The notes: generated by a model not told the origin, from the letters alone. Positions 54,110 to 62,977 are shown, numbered from the stretch's first letter. The stretch is 64,000 nucleotides of DNA from Methanocella conradii HZ254 (GCF_000251105.1 NC_017034.1:868001-932000), one strand, 5' to 3'. Made by a program: numbers and translations.

Positions 54110-55756
54110 TTACATACCCATGCCCATGCCACCACCACGCATCTGACGCTGGGCGGCGGCCTTAGCCTCGCTGATGGTACGCTCATCGGGGCCACCAGAG
54201 GCGATGACGTCATCGATCCTCAAAATCATGATGGCGGCCTCGGTTGCAGAGCCAATGGCCTGAGTCTTAACACGCAAAGGCTCCAAAACTCCAGCCTCCA
54301 GCATGTCAACGGCCTTACCCTGGAACACGTCAAGCCCAAAGCTCTTCCCATCCTGCTTCTCATGCCTGCTCCTAAGCTCGACAAGCATGTCAATGGGGTC
54401 CAGGCCCGCGTTCTCCGCGAGCGTCCTCGGGATAATGTCCAGAGAGCTGGCGAAAGCCTCGATGGCGAGTTGCTCCCTGCCACCAACGGTCGAGGCATAC
54501 TCCCTCAGCCTCAGGCCAAGCTCAACCTCGGGCGCGCCTCCGCCGGGCACTACCTTCTTATCCTCAAGGACGACCCCGACCACTCGCAGCGCATCGTGAA
54601 GCGCACGCTCATACTCGTCTATTGACGTATAACCGCCGCCACGGAGCAGCACCGTCAAAGCCTTCGGGTTCTTACAGCCCTCCACGAACAGAAGCTCATC
54701 CTCGCCGGTTATCAGCCTCTCTTCGACCAGCTCCGCATAGCCCAGGTCATTCGGATCGATGTCCTCGATCTTCGTGACCACCCTGCCACCTGTAGCCTTG
54801 GACAGCTTGGCCATGTCCGACTCGCTCAGGCTCTTGAACGCCATTATGCCGTTTCTCGCCAGGTAATGCGCCGCCAGGTCCTCGATGGATTTCTGGCAGA
54901 ACACCACGTTAGCGCCTGCCTTCTTAATCGCCTCGACCTTCCTGCGCAGGATCGCCTCCTCCTGCTCCAGGAATGATTGCATCTGCTCGGGCGATTTTAT
55001 CTTAATGCTCGCGTCGACCCCGGTCTTCTTTATGTCGAGCGCCACGTTCAGGAGCAGTATCCGGGCGTTCTCGACTTTTTTGGGCATGCCGGGGTTTTCC
55101 CTGCGCTTTGCCAGCGCCAGGCCCTTGATGACCGTGGAGTCGTGGACGCTTCCGCCAGTCTTCTTTTCCACCTTGATGTTATCCACGTCCACCTTGCCGT
55201 CCTCCTCGATGGCTGTGACGGCCTCGACTGCCAGGTCTGCGAGCTTTTCGCCAACTGAGTTTGCGCTCTTGCCGGTCATGGCCGTGTAGGCGACCTTCCT
55301 GAGGATTCCCCTGTCGCCAGCCGGTATCGCTATGTTGGGCAGCAGCTCGTTCGCCTTCGCCGCTGCAAGCCGGTAGCCTGCCGCTATTACCGTCGGGTGT
55401 ATGGCCTGGTCCATGAGCTCGGCCGCCCTCCTGAGCAGCTCGCCCGCTAAGATGACGGCGGTCGTGGTGCCGTCACCGACCTGCTGGTCCTGCGCCTTTG
55501 CAACCTCGACCATCATCTTGGCCGCGGGGTGCTCGATGTCCATCTCCTTTAGAATCGTGGCGCCATCATTGGTGACGGTGGTATTGCCAGTAGAGTCTAC
55601 CAGCATCTTGTCCATTCCCTTGGGTCCCAGGGTGCTTCGCACTGCATCTGCAACGGCAAGCGCAGCCATGATGTTGTATGTCTGCGCATCCCTGCCCCGG
55701 GTGCGGGAGGAGCCCTCCCTTAAAATATAGATTGGTTGGCCAGCTTGATCAGCCAA
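54110..55756 (-). CDS. Thermosome (group II chaperonin) subunit
   Basis: 548 aa. The start is TTG at 55756, with GGAGGT 8 nt upstream. Family motifs are all present: STLGPKGMDKMLVDSTGNTTVTNDGATIL near 40, DGTTTAVILAGELL near 92, the late VVPGGGAPEVELGLRLREYA near 405, and a Gly/Met-rich C-terminal tail (MRGGGMGMGM). It folds proteins in ATP-driven double rings. Confidence 0.96.
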   Translation of the reverse strand: MADQAGQPIYILREGSSRTRGRDAQTYNIMAALAVADAVRSTLGPKGMDKMLVDSTGNTTVTNDGATILKEMDIEHPAAKMMVEVAKAQDQQVGDGTTTAVILAGELLRRAAELMDQAIHPTVIAAGYRLAAAKANELLPNIAIPAGDRGILRKVAYTAMTGKSANSVGEKLADLAVEAVTAIEEDGKVDVDNIKVEKKTGGSVHDSTVIKGLALAKRRENPGMPKKVENARILLLNVALDIKKTGVDASIKIKSPEQMQSFLEQEEAILRRKVEAIKKAGANVVFCQKSIEDLAAHYLARNGIMAFKSLSESDMAKLSKATGGRVVTKIEDIDPNDLGYAELVEERLITGEDELLFVEGCKNPKALTVLLRGGGYTSIDEYERALHDALRVVGVVLEDKKVVPGGGAPEVELGLRLREYASTVGGREQLAIEAFASSLDIIPRTLAENAGLDPIDMLVELRSRHEKQDGKSFGLDVFQGKAVDMLEAGVLEPLRVKTQAIGSATEAAIMILRIDDVIASGGPDERTISEAKAAAQRQMRGGGMGMGM

Positions 55757-55856
55757 GTCTGAATACCTCCATAAATGTGATACGGGGTATTGTTAGGATT
55801 GTACTTCTATAAATAAATTTTCGTTAAAGGCTGCACAGGGCTGGTTAGCTATAAAT

Positions 55857-56186
55857 ATGTCGATGGATATTTTACTTCCCATTATGGACGGCATGGTCGC
55901 CTATATCGGGCTCTTGATGGCATCGCTCGTGGCCGGCGTCATCGTGGGCTTGATCAAGGGGCAGTTCTCTGAAAATGCTAAGAGGCTTATTTCAATGGCC
56001 ATGACCGGCATGGTCTTCGTGCTCATACTGCTCATGGGCCTCAAGACTGGCTCGAATGACGCAGTGGTATCCAGCTTGGGAGTGTATGGGGCGCAATCGC
56101 TGCTCATCACCCTGGCAGCCATTGCGGGCAGCATAATCTTCGCCGTGCTGTTCGAAAAGCTTTTTCTAAAGGATGGCTTGAGATGA
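55857..56186 (+). CDS. LysO-like exporter, N-terminal half
   Basis: 109 aa with three or four membrane helices (GLLMASLVAGVIVGLIKG; MTGMVFVLILLMGLKTGS; SLLITLAAIAGSIIFAVLF). Equivalent to the N-terminal part of LysO (DUF340) lysine exporters, which are one chain in many bacteria. Its stop overlaps the next ATG by 4 nt. Confidence 0.72.
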   Translation: MSMDILLPIMDGMVAYIGLLMASLVAGVIVGLIKGQFSENAKRLISMAMTGMVFVLILLMGLKTGSNDAVVSSLGVYGAQSLLITLAAIAGSIIFAVLFEKLFLKDGLR

Positions 56187-56785
56187 CGTCTATTGCCCTT
56201 GTCATCTTATCGGCTCTCGCCATAGGCATAGTGGCGGGCGTGCTGGGCCTGGCCCCAGGGCCTTCGAGCCTGGACACGCTCATCATGGCCATGCTTTGCC
56301 TTCTACTATTTGTAATCGGGCTTGACATGAGCCAGAACAGATCGGTCGTCGCTCAAATAAAAAAGCTCGGCTGGAAGACGCTCCTGCTGCCCCTCTTCAT
56401 CGCTGCGGGCAGCATCCTTGGTGCCCTTTCCGTCAGCTTTTTCATCGGCATGGACCCGCGCTATGCGATGGCGATAGGGGCGGGCTTCGGGTGGTACAGC
56501 CTATCGGGAGTCATGCTTACGAGCCTCGTAGGGGCCCAGATAGGCACTATGGCGTTATTGTCTAACGTGTTCAGGGAGATGCTTTCCATTGTCATAATGC
56601 CCCTTGTAGTGCGCCTTTTTGGCAGGCTGGCCGCCATCGCCCCGGGTGGTGCCACGACTATGGATACCACGCTACCCGTGGTGGTCCGCTATGCGGGAAG
56701 CGAGATGAGCGTCATCTCCTTCGTGAGCGGCTTCATCCTGTCCATCCTCGTGATATTTCTCGTGCCTTTCTTCGCTACCCTATAA
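56183..56785 (+). CDS. LysO-like exporter, C-terminal half (DUF340)
   Basis: 200 aa, five or six membrane helices. Typical DUF340 stretches: LLLFVIGLDMSQNRSVVAQIKKLG near 40, AIGAGFGWYSLSGVMLTSLVGAQIGTMALLSNVFREML near 95-130, and GGATTMDTTLPVVVRY near 155. It is encoded separately but translationally coupled to the N-terminal half. Probable amino acid (lysine) export. Confidence 0.85.
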   Translation: MTSIALVILSALAIGIVAGVLGLAPGPSSLDTLIMAMLCLLLFVIGLDMSQNRSVVAQIKKLGWKTLLLPLFIAAGSILGALSVSFFIGMDPRYAMAIGAGFGWYSLSGVMLTSLVGAQIGTMALLSNVFREMLSIVIMPLVVRLFGRLAAIAPGGATTMDTTLPVVVRYAGSEMSVISFVSGFILSILVIFLVPFFATL

Positions 56786-56890
56786 AATTCGCAGAAGGAG
56801 ATGCAGGGCCTGCCCGCTATGCCAGCGCTTTTGCATTCTAAATAATTAATTTCGGCCCGCTACCAAAACCGGTATTAATGACATATTGCA

Positions 56891-58285
56891 ATGAGTGTAA
56901 CGATGCAGCGATTCCAGAAGGCGGCTGAAAAGTGCGCGGAGAAGATAAAAAAATGCGATGAAGCAATCGTTGTCTCGCACATCGACGCGGACGGCCTCAC
57001 CTCCGCGGGCATAATGTGCAAAGCCCTGGAGAGGCTTCAGAAGCCCTATGAGGCAAGATTCGCTAAAAAGCTTGATGAGGCGGCGCTAAAGTCGATAGCG
57101 GACTCCTGCGGCGGCCGGCTCGTGATATTCACCGACCTGGGGAGCGGCGCCCTCGCCACGATAAAGTCGCTTGGCATAGACGCGGTCGTGACAGACCACC
57201 ATAGGCCGGCGCCCGTGGAATACGAGTGCCACATGAACCCACACCTCTATGGCCTCAACGGCTCTACGGAGATAAGCGGCGCCGGAGTGGCGTTCCTCTT
57301 GGCCCTTCGCCTGGGCGATAACGTGGACCTGAGCACGCTCGCCATCGTCGGGGCGGTAGGCGACCTCCAGGACATGCGGTCCAACGCCCTAGTGGGAGTC
57401 AACCGCGACATACTGGAACTGGCCACATCTAGAGGCTTCATCTCATACGAGAAGGACATCAAGCTGTTCGGCAGGCAGACGAGGCCCGTCTATAAGCTGT
57501 TGCAGTATAGCTCTGACCCGTTCATCCCCGGCCTCAGCGGCTGCGAAGACGCCTGTATCGCCTTCATCGAGGGGGCGGGGGTGCCCATAAAGACGGACGT
57601 CTGGCGCAGGTGGATTGACCTGCTCCCGGATGAGAAAAAAACCATTACGTCAAAGCTTTTCCAGTATTGCATGTCCTGCGGCATGCCCGCACACAAGATA
57701 CAGCGGCTCGTGGGCGAGGTGTACACTCTCTTAAAGGAGGAGCCGGGTACCGAGCTGAGGGATGCCTCCGAGTATTCAACGCTGCTGAACGCCACGGCGC
57801 GCTACGACTATGCGGACGTCGGGCTGGCGGTGTGCATGGGCGACCGTGGGGAGGCTTTCAACTATGCCAGGGACCTTTTGGAGGCTCATCGCCATAACCT
57901 GGTGAATGGCCTTAACCTGGTAGCGGATAAAGGCGTTTGTAGGCTCTCTAACCTTCAATACTTTAATGCTCAAGGCGAGATACGGGAGACCATCGTTGGA
58001 ATCATAGCTGGCATGAGTTCTAGCCTGGATTGTGTTAGCAGGGATCTGCCTATAATTGGCCTGGCTAAGTCTGATGGTGGCATTAAGGTCTCTGCCAGGG
58101 GTAATCATGATTTGATTCTTAGGGGTCTTAACCTTGCGGTGGCCCTCAGCGAGGCGGCTGCCGCGGTCGGTGGCGTTGGCGGCGGTCATGACATAGCCGC
58201 CGGTGCCACCATTCCCGAGGGTAAGGAGGATGAGTTTTTGGCCATCCTTGATAAGAAGATTGGCGAGCAATTGAAGGGTGATTAA
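56891..58285 (+). CDS. RecJ-like DHH-family phosphoesterase
   Basis: 464 aa. DHH motifs: VVSHIDADGLTSAGI near residue 31 and VVTDHHRPAP near 99, with the metal-binding Asp/His residues in place. The DHHA1 domain at the C terminus has GGIKVSARGNHDLILRGLNLAVAL and GGVGGGHDIAAGATIP near 430. Archaeal members act as exonucleases or GINS-associated nucleases. Confidence 0.9.
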   Translation: MSVTMQRFQKAAEKCAEKIKKCDEAIVVSHIDADGLTSAGIMCKALERLQKPYEARFAKKLDEAALKSIADSCGGRLVIFTDLGSGALATIKSLGIDAVVTDHHRPAPVEYECHMNPHLYGLNGSTEISGAGVAFLLALRLGDNVDLSTLAIVGAVGDLQDMRSNALVGVNRDILELATSRGFISYEKDIKLFGRQTRPVYKLLQYSSDPFIPGLSGCEDACIAFIEGAGVPIKTDVWRRWIDLLPDEKKTITSKLFQYCMSCGMPAHKIQRLVGEVYTLLKEEPGTELRDASEYSTLLNATARYDYADVGLAVCMGDRGEAFNYARDLLEAHRHNLVNGLNLVADKGVCRLSNLQYFNAQGEIRETIVGIIAGMSSSLDCVSRDLPIIGLAKSDGGIKVSARGNHDLILRGLNLAVALSEAAAAVGGVGGGHDIAAGATIPEGKEDEFLAILDKKIGEQLKGD

Positions 58286-58327
58286 AATATGATGGTCGGT
58301 AAATAGAATCCCCTTCAGCCTCTAGTA

Positions 58328-58388
58328 AAAGATGTGGTGCCTAACCATCCGTTATTTCATAAAGAAGATGTGGTGCCTAACTATCTAA
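58328..58388. repeat. Two direct repeats in the gap before the DUF2150 gene
   Basis: The unit aagatgtggtgcctaac followed by c/tatc occurs near 58329 and again near 58366, a 37-nt spacing. Upstream, gatggtcgg near 58293 matches part of the 33-bp repeat at 9690 in reverse complement. No gene otherwise. Confidence 0.5.
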
Positions 58389-58458
58389 TAATAAATAAGC
58401 CAGCGAAAATGTTTTTAATCAGCCCATGCATCTTAAAAGTTAGACAGAGGAAATCAGG

Positions 58459-59061
58459 ATGCTCACGTTTTACTCTCAAGAAAGGTGGAACAACTGGATA
58501 AACCAGGTAAAGGAGAGCAAGTTTAAGATAGACCCCAACGCCGAAGGCCTGGGCAGGGAGGGCATCGTATTCCTGGACATGGAGGAAGACGTCATCCTCG
58601 CGCTCTGCAAGGTTACGGGCAAGCTCCAGCTAGGCACTATAACGAAGGAGGAGGCAGCAAATAGCATCCAGGGCATGAAGGAGATCGTGCTCGCAAAGGT
58701 AGAGCCCATGGACGATGACAAGGATATCATGATAGAGTCGGTGCAGTCAGCGCTTGTCGGGGCCTTCGCAGCAGCCGAGTGCTTCGTCGCAGGGGATTAT
58801 GACCCAAAGCAAAAGATAGAGGACCTGGTGATGGAGGCGGCCAAAGCCGAAGAGGCCGGCGACATGGACAAGGCCTTCGAGCTCATGGGAAAGGCGGGGG
58901 CGCTAATACTCGCGGGCAAAAAGTTCGACAGCGACAAGGTCTACGAGAAGATACCGCCGGAGAGCTTCGTCGCGGAGGGCGTCGACGGGCTTGATACGAT
59001 CGCAGCGGTGCTCGCGGGTGGCATCGACTACACGGACGAGCCCGACGAGGAGGAAGAGTAA
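58459..59061 (+). CDS. DUF2150 family protein
   Basis: 200 aa, acidic and helical, starting MLTFYSQERWNNWINQVKESKFKID, which matches DUF2150, a family of methanogens and relatives. Acidic C-terminal tail (YTDEPDEEEE). It converges with the MfnE-like gene, 3 nt between ends. Function unknown. Confidence 0.75.
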   Translation: MLTFYSQERWNNWINQVKESKFKIDPNAEGLGREGIVFLDMEEDVILALCKVTGKLQLGTITKEEAANSIQGMKEIVLAKVEPMDDDKDIMIESVQSALVGAFAAAECFVAGDYDPKQKIEDLVMEAAKAEEAGDMDKAFELMGKAGALILAGKKFDSDKVYEKIPPESFVAEGVDGLDTIAAVLAGGIDYTDEPDEEEE

Positions 59062-59064
59062 GCC

Positions 59065-59676
59065 TCACCTCCCGATTATTTTCGTCCCGACAACCTGATT
59101 TCCCCTCAACGCGTTTTCGAGCCTTCCCGGTATGAGGCCGTTTACGATCAGGGCGTCCATGCCGTGCTTTATAAGGAATCCGGGAAGCGCCCTGTCTACG
59201 CACGTCTCCACGCCCTTTATCTCTGAGGCATTGACAGTTTCCTGCAGCCTGCCGTTAAGCATTATCCCGTCCACGTCGGTGGCCTTTATCATCGGGGATG
59301 CGGTTTTCAGGGCGGCCCAGGCCGCTATCGTGTCCGAGGTGACGTCCCAGGAGTGGGGAAGCTCGTCCTGTCTCTTCAGGACCTCATAGGGGAGCAAGAT
59401 GCGCACGCCCCGTTTTTTGACGAGCAAGGGGGTTAGCTCTATGCCCGCCTTATCGGAGAGGTAATATGCGTACTGGTCCATCGCAAGCACGGCCATCCAG
59501 TGGGCGGCGTCATCGGAAAGGCCATGCCTCTCATCGGCCTCCCGGACCATGTCGGCGAAAGGCCCGCCGCCTGGCACGACTAGCACGTCCGCTCCCACAG
59601 ACAAAACCCTTTTTAGCATTTCATCCGCCCGCTCGAACAGGCTGCCCCCAACCTTAAGCACTATCAACCTCACCAC
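59065..59676 (-). CDS. mfnE: Amino acid kinase family protein, probably methanofuran biosynthesis kinase
   Basis: 203 aa single-domain amino acid kinase: LIVLKVGGSLFE at the N terminus, VLVVPGGGPFADMVRE near 31, SWDVTSDTIAAWAA near 108, and KATDVDGIM near 131. Short archaeal kinases of this form include MfnE, which phosphorylates the aminomethyl furan precursor of methanofuran. The product assignment is by size and motif only. It overlaps the TauE/SafE gene by 7 nt. Confidence 0.75.
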   Translation of the reverse strand: MVRLIVLKVGGSLFERADEMLKRVLSVGADVLVVPGGGPFADMVREADERHGLSDDAAHWMAVLAMDQYAYYLSDKAGIELTPLLVKKRGVRILLPYEVLKRQDELPHSWDVTSDTIAAWAALKTASPMIKATDVDGIMLNGRLQETVNASEIKGVETCVDRALPGFLIKHGMDALIVNGLIPGRLENALRGNQVVGTKIIGR

Positions 59677-60455
59677 CCCAGGCCACTCTTTATCATGTTA
59701 TAGGCGATATATAGCAGCAAAGCATAAAAAATATATTTTATGTACCTCGCATGGAGGCGCTCGGATAGCACGGCGCCGGCCCTGGCACCCACTGCTGAGC
59801 CGGGGATGATGGCGATGGCGGTCATTAATGCCTCCTCAGCCGAGAAGAGCGTGCCAGAGCTCAGCCAGAAGTAAATCAGGGCGCCGAGCGACGAGGAGAC
59901 TATTATCGTGGCGAGCGAGTTGGCGATGGCGTACTTCAACGGCATCCTGAAGAGCGTGTTCAGCACGGGCACCGCGACCGTACCACCACCCAGCCCCAGT
60001 AAGGCGCCCAGCAGGCCCATGATAAAGCCCAGCCCGGACAGAGCCGCCTTCTCTTCCGGCGAGGGATCGCCTATCGGCCTGCCCTCGACTGCATTCCTAT
60101 GAAGAAAGGCGTTAGCGGCCATGAACATGAGGAAGGCCCCGAACAACGCCTTGAGGAAGGCCTCGGGGCTTCTGGTCGCCAGGAACGTGCCTATGATTAT
60201 GCCGGCTACCGACCCCACGTTCATGATGAGGATGACTTTCCCGCTGAGCAAGCCCTGCTTACGGTATCTCATCGTGGCCGTGAACGAGACGACGACGTTA
60301 TTGAGCAGCGAAACGCCTATTGCCAGGTGGATTGGAAGGCCGAATATGAGCGTTAGCGCCGGCACCAGTATGCTTGCCCCGCCTATGCCAAGCAGCCCGC
60401 CGAACGTGCCCGACACCACCCCTGTAATAAAAAACAATACGATAGTAAGCCACAT
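59670..60455 (-). CDS. TauE/SafE family permease
   Basis: 261 aa, seven or eight membrane helices with two repeated halves: GTFGGLLGIGGASILVPALTLIFG near residue 16 and MGLLGALLGLGGGTVAVPVLNTLF near 150, typical of TauE/SafE (DUF81). It moves small sulfonate-, sulfite- or sulfate-like anions. It heads a two-gene unit with the kinase; three spaced 21-bp repeats lie about 100 nt upstream. Confidence 0.9.
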   Translation of the reverse strand: MWLTIVLFFITGVVSGTFGGLLGIGGASILVPALTLIFGLPIHLAIGVSLLNNVVVSFTATMRYRKQGLLSGKVILIMNVGSVAGIIIGTFLATRSPEAFLKALFGAFLMFMAANAFLHRNAVEGRPIGDPSPEEKAALSGLGFIMGLLGALLGLGGGTVAVPVLNTLFRMPLKYAIANSLATIIVSSSLGALIYFWLSSGTLFSAEEALMTAIAIIPGSAVGARAGAVLSERLHARYIKYIFYALLLYIAYNMIKSGLGW

Positions 60456-60556
60456 GTTGAGCCTTCTAGGTCGCCTTGCCGCCGCTATTCCTGTTATCCC
60501 ACTACATACTTTAAGCTACCGCAGGCTGGCATTCGGCATCCTCATATTCCGTCGGC

Positions 60557-60638
60557 ACATGTGCCGAAAAATCATATGTGCTTCATGACATGTTTTGAAA
60601 AATCATATCTTATGGGCACACGTTTCGATAAATTATAT
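60557..60638. promoter_or_regulatory. Three spaced 21-bp repeats upstream of the TauE/SafE gene
   Basis: Degenerate copies acatgtgccgaaaaatcata (60557), acatgttttgaaaaatcata (60588) and acacgtttcgataaattata (60618) recur at 31- and 30-nt steps, about three helical turns. The first overlaps the 12-bp palindrome ggcacatgtgcc (60554-60565). Repeats on one helical face fit an operator array. The rest of 60456-60715 is AT-rich without genes. Confidence 0.5.
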
Positions 60639-60715
60639 CTCGTAGAGCCATAAATATGGCAAAACCTGCATCGGCCTGCTTCGGATTGATTTTGCACAAT
60701 CTGCGGACACAGAGC

Positions 60716-60835
60716 TTAATATCTAATTAAATAAATAATAACATATAAGAGCGTACATGCGATAATTGCCATTGTAGGGATGGAGCAGATTGTGGACAAC
60801 CCACAATTCGACGGACCTCGTGGCCCGTCGGTCAT
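60716..60835 (-). CDS. Tiny single-helix membrane protein (39 aa)
   Basis: ATG 60835 is preceded by GGTGAGG at exactly 6 nt, an ideal site. A hydrophilic N terminus (MTDGPRGPSNCG) is followed by a membrane helix (IIACTLLYVIIYLI). It is on the same strand as, and downstream of, arsR. No family recognised. The region also folds into hairpins, so a structured RNA is the alternative. Confidence 0.4.
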   Translation of the reverse strand: MTDGPRGPSNCGLSTICSIPTMAIIACTLLYVIIYLIRY

Positions 60836-60918
60836 TATGACCCTCACCTTATCCATTACCCTCCCCATCACCCTTGATGGTGATGGCTACTCTTGCGGCG
60901 GTGGCATACATCGCCGCA
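60789..60918. other. Four consecutive hairpins (candidate structured RNA)
   Basis: Inverted pairs: attgtgg 60789 / ccacaat 60801; cgacgg 60809 / ccgtcg 60825; catcacc 60866 / ggtgatg 60879; tgcggcg 60894 / cgccgca 60912. All have perfect arms of 6-7 bp and loops of 5-11 nt. GACCCTC/TACCCTC motifs recur between and after them (about 60839, 60857, 60920 and 60939). It sits between arsR and the TauE/SafE upstream region. Either a structured RNA or the coding space of tiny ORFs. Confidence 0.4.
60849..60911 (-). CDS. Possible 20-residue leader peptide
   Basis: ATG 60911 with GAGGGT 9 nt upstream encodes MYATAARVAITIKGDGEGNG. Its stop adjoins the GGTGAGG site of the 39-aa ORF, a coupling-like layout. 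Too short for certainty. Confidence 0.2.
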   Translation of the reverse strand: MYATAARVAITIKGDGEGNG

Positions 60919-60963
60919 CTACCCTCTAAAAAACGTTTACCCTCCTCAATTTTTTCTATTTAA

Positions 60964-61314
60964 TTAAAGTCTCATGGATTTACCGATAAAATCGTGTATG
61001 GCTTTACCTTTTTGGGTTAAAGAGTATATGAGAAAGTTTCCGTCCTTTCGATAGGATATGATATCGGCTTCTTTCAGGGTTTTCAGGTGATATGACAGCG
61101 CCGAGTACTTCAGGCCCGTCATCTCGACGAGCACGCAGACGCACAGCTCTCTGACGCCCAGTGCCTCAATTATCCTGACGCGGGCTGGATCTGCCAGCGC
61201 TTTAAATAGCTCCACGGTGGAGCCATAATCGTGCTCCTTAATTACTTTGAGGGCTTTCCTCTCATTTTCAGTTAATGGGTAGGGGCTGATTTGAAGCCCC
61301 TGTAATTCTTCCAT
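60964..61314 (-). CDS. ArsR-family winged-helix repressor
   Basis: 116 aa from ATG 61314 (MEELQGLQISPYPL); longer readings upstream run over another gene and are rejected. The HTH is at ~40-90: LFKALADPARVRIIEALG, ELCVCVLVEMTGLKYSALSYHLKTLKEADII, with the metal-sensing ELCVC motif. The TATA-like tttaaaag near 61340 suggests a leaderless mRNA. It probably controls the zinc-ribbon, thioredoxin-like and permease genes upstream on the same strand. Confidence 0.88.
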   Translation of the reverse strand: MEELQGLQISPYPLTENERKALKVIKEHDYGSTVELFKALADPARVRIIEALGVRELCVCVLVEMTGLKYSALSYHLKTLKEADIISYRKDGNFLIYSLTQKGKAIHDFIGKSMRL

Positions 61315-61354
61315 ACAGACGAGGTTATCATTTATGCCTTTTAAATTTTGCCTT

Positions 61355-61522
61355 CTAGGGAGACTTCTCGCAATCGAAGCACATGGTCTTGCCCTTGATA
61401 TCCGTATAGAACTCCTTGCCGCACTTCGCGCAGATGACCTTACGGAAGCCGAGGTCTTTGTAGGGCGTGCCCCTTGCGACGTCCGCCATATTGAGCCCGC
61501 AGGCGCATCCTTCCTTCGCCAT
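61355..61522 (-). CDS. Small zinc-ribbon protein
   Basis: 55 aa, MAKEGCACGLNMADVARG, then a zinc ribbon with two CXXC pairs (ICAKCGKEFY and MCFDCEKSP). An N-terminal CAC may bind metal. It lies 4 nt after the thioredoxin-like gene, within the ArsR-linked operon. Confidence 0.75.
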   Translation of the reverse strand: MAKEGCACGLNMADVARGTPYKDLGFRKVICAKCGKEFYTDIKGKTMCFDCEKSP

Positions 61523-61526
61523 GCTA

Positions 61527-61766
61527 TCACATCTTTGCTTTTATCCACTTTTTTATTTCGTCGAGTGACGGCACTCGTCCCATGGACTTGACCTCGCCCT
61601 CGACGGCGAATCCCGGGGTGGCGAGGATGCCCGCCTCGACGATCTGGTTTATGTCGCTAACCTTTACGACTTCTGCCTTTATGCCCATCTCGCTTATGGC
61701 CTGTTTCGCGGCCTTTTCGAGCATGTTGCACTTCGCGCATCCAGTTCCATAGATCTGGACTTTCAT
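61527..61766 (-). CDS. Thioredoxin-like redox-active disulfide protein
   Basis: 79 aa with the thioredoxin-type active site GCAKC near residues 9-13 (MKVQIYGTGCAKCNMLEKAAK) and the cis-Pro region ILATPGFAVEGEV near 48. Small Grx/Trx-like proteins of this form (redox-active disulfide protein 2) are paired with permeases of the next type. Confidence 0.88.
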   Translation of the reverse strand: MKVQIYGTGCAKCNMLEKAAKQAISEMGIKAEVVKVSDINQIVEAGILATPGFAVEGEVKSMGRVPSLDEIKKWIKAKM

Positions 61767-61802
61767 GCTTTCACCTTCTGAATATCGTGTTTCAATCTTT
61801 AT

Positions 61803-62882
61803 TTAAATTATTGCTCCGAAGACCATGCCGCAAATTATTGCCATCAGGATGACGAGGCCTATATACGTGAGGCCCTTCTTGTTCCCCATTATGTTGAGGA
61901 TGACGAGCATGCTGGGCAGGCTGAGCGCCGGGCCGGAGAGGAGCATGGCGAGCGCCGGGCCCTTGCCCATGCCCTGGGCCATCAGGAGGCCTACTATTGG
62001 CACCTCGGTCAGCGTTGAGAAGTACATGAATGCGCCGAAAACTGAGGCTACGCTGACCGAGAGCAGGCCGTTGCCGCCCAGGAAGGCCTGGATGAAGCTC
62101 ACCGGTATCAGGTAAATTATGATGGCTCCAAAGAATACGCCCGCTATCAATAGGGGGAATATCTTTTTTATCAGGAGCCAGGTCTCGTTCATCCATGCCT
62201 TGAGCTCATCTTTCGTATACCATTTGTACGATGTATATACTGTTATTAGCACGAGCGCGGCCAGCACGGGGCCTTTTATCATCCAGTCCAGCGCCCAGCC
62301 TCCAAACATAAGTATGATGACGAGTAGAAGGAACGTGAGTGGCGTGCGGTACCTGTAGCCGCTCTCGCCCCCATCCTGCGACGTCACTATGAAGGGCGCG
62401 GCTTTCAGTTTGCTCTTTTCCTCGCTCATGGACTTCTGGTAGAGGAGTGCCATGATGGCGCCTATCACGACGGAAAGCGCAATGGCACATACTGCCCTGG
62501 CGAAGCCGATATCCAGCCCGAGCTTCTGTGCCGAGTAGACTATTGCCAGGATGTTGATGGCCGGGGCGGAGAAGAGGAACGCAGTGGCAGGCCCAATGCC
62601 CGCGCCCCTCTTGTATATCCCGGTAAACAGCGGCAACACCGTGCAGCTACACACGGCCAGCAATACGCCGCTCACGGCCGCCACGCCATAGGACACGACC
62701 TTATTGGCATCCGGCCCGAGGAATTTCAGGACCGATTCCTTCGAGAAGAGCGCCGCGATGGCGCCCGCCAGGAAGAACGCGGGCACGAGGCAGAAGAGCA
62801 CGTGTAAAGATATATATTCTAAAACTGCCGATATGCCCACGTTTATCAGAGTTATGCCTAAACTGCTCAGGCTCTCGATCAT
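61803..62882 (-). CDS. DUF318-type permease
   Basis: About 359 aa from ATG 62882 (MIESLSSLGITLINVG), with GTGATG upstream. Eight to ten membrane helices. AVCSCTVLPLFTGIYKRGAGIGPATAFLFSAPAINILA near 80-115 is the family signature, with a conserved Cys pair. It is a probable efflux permease for metal(loid)s or organics, operating with the thioredoxin-like protein and ArsR regulator downstream. Confidence 0.85.
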   Translation of the reverse strand: MIESLSSLGITLINVGISAVLEYISLHVLFCLVPAFFLAGAIAALFSKESVLKFLGPDANKVVSYGVAAVSGVLLAVCSCTVLPLFTGIYKRGAGIGPATAFLFSAPAINILAIVYSAQKLGLDIGFARAVCAIALSVVIGAIMALLYQKSMSEEKSKLKAAPFIVTSQDGGESGYRYRTPLTFLLLVIILMFGGWALDWMIKGPVLAALVLITVYTSYKWYTKDELKAWMNETWLLIKKIFPLLIAGVFFGAIIIYLIPVSFIQAFLGGNGLLSVSVASVFGAFMYFSTLTEVPIVGLLMAQGMGKGPALAMLLSGPALSLPSMLVILNIMGNKKGLTYIGLVILMAIICGMVFGAII

Positions 62883-62977
62883 GACATCACATTTCAAATG
62901 TTATTGAAATATTATGTATATAAGCTTTTTCAATGATGGTTGAAATGGAAAGCGATAAATATAGCCTTTAGATATTT

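Noticed and set aside
61315..61548. N-terminal extension of the ArsR regulator
   Set aside because: The extension is antisense-like Arg/Ser-rich sequence lying over the zinc-ribbon gene in another frame; the ArsR domain starts just after ATG 61314.
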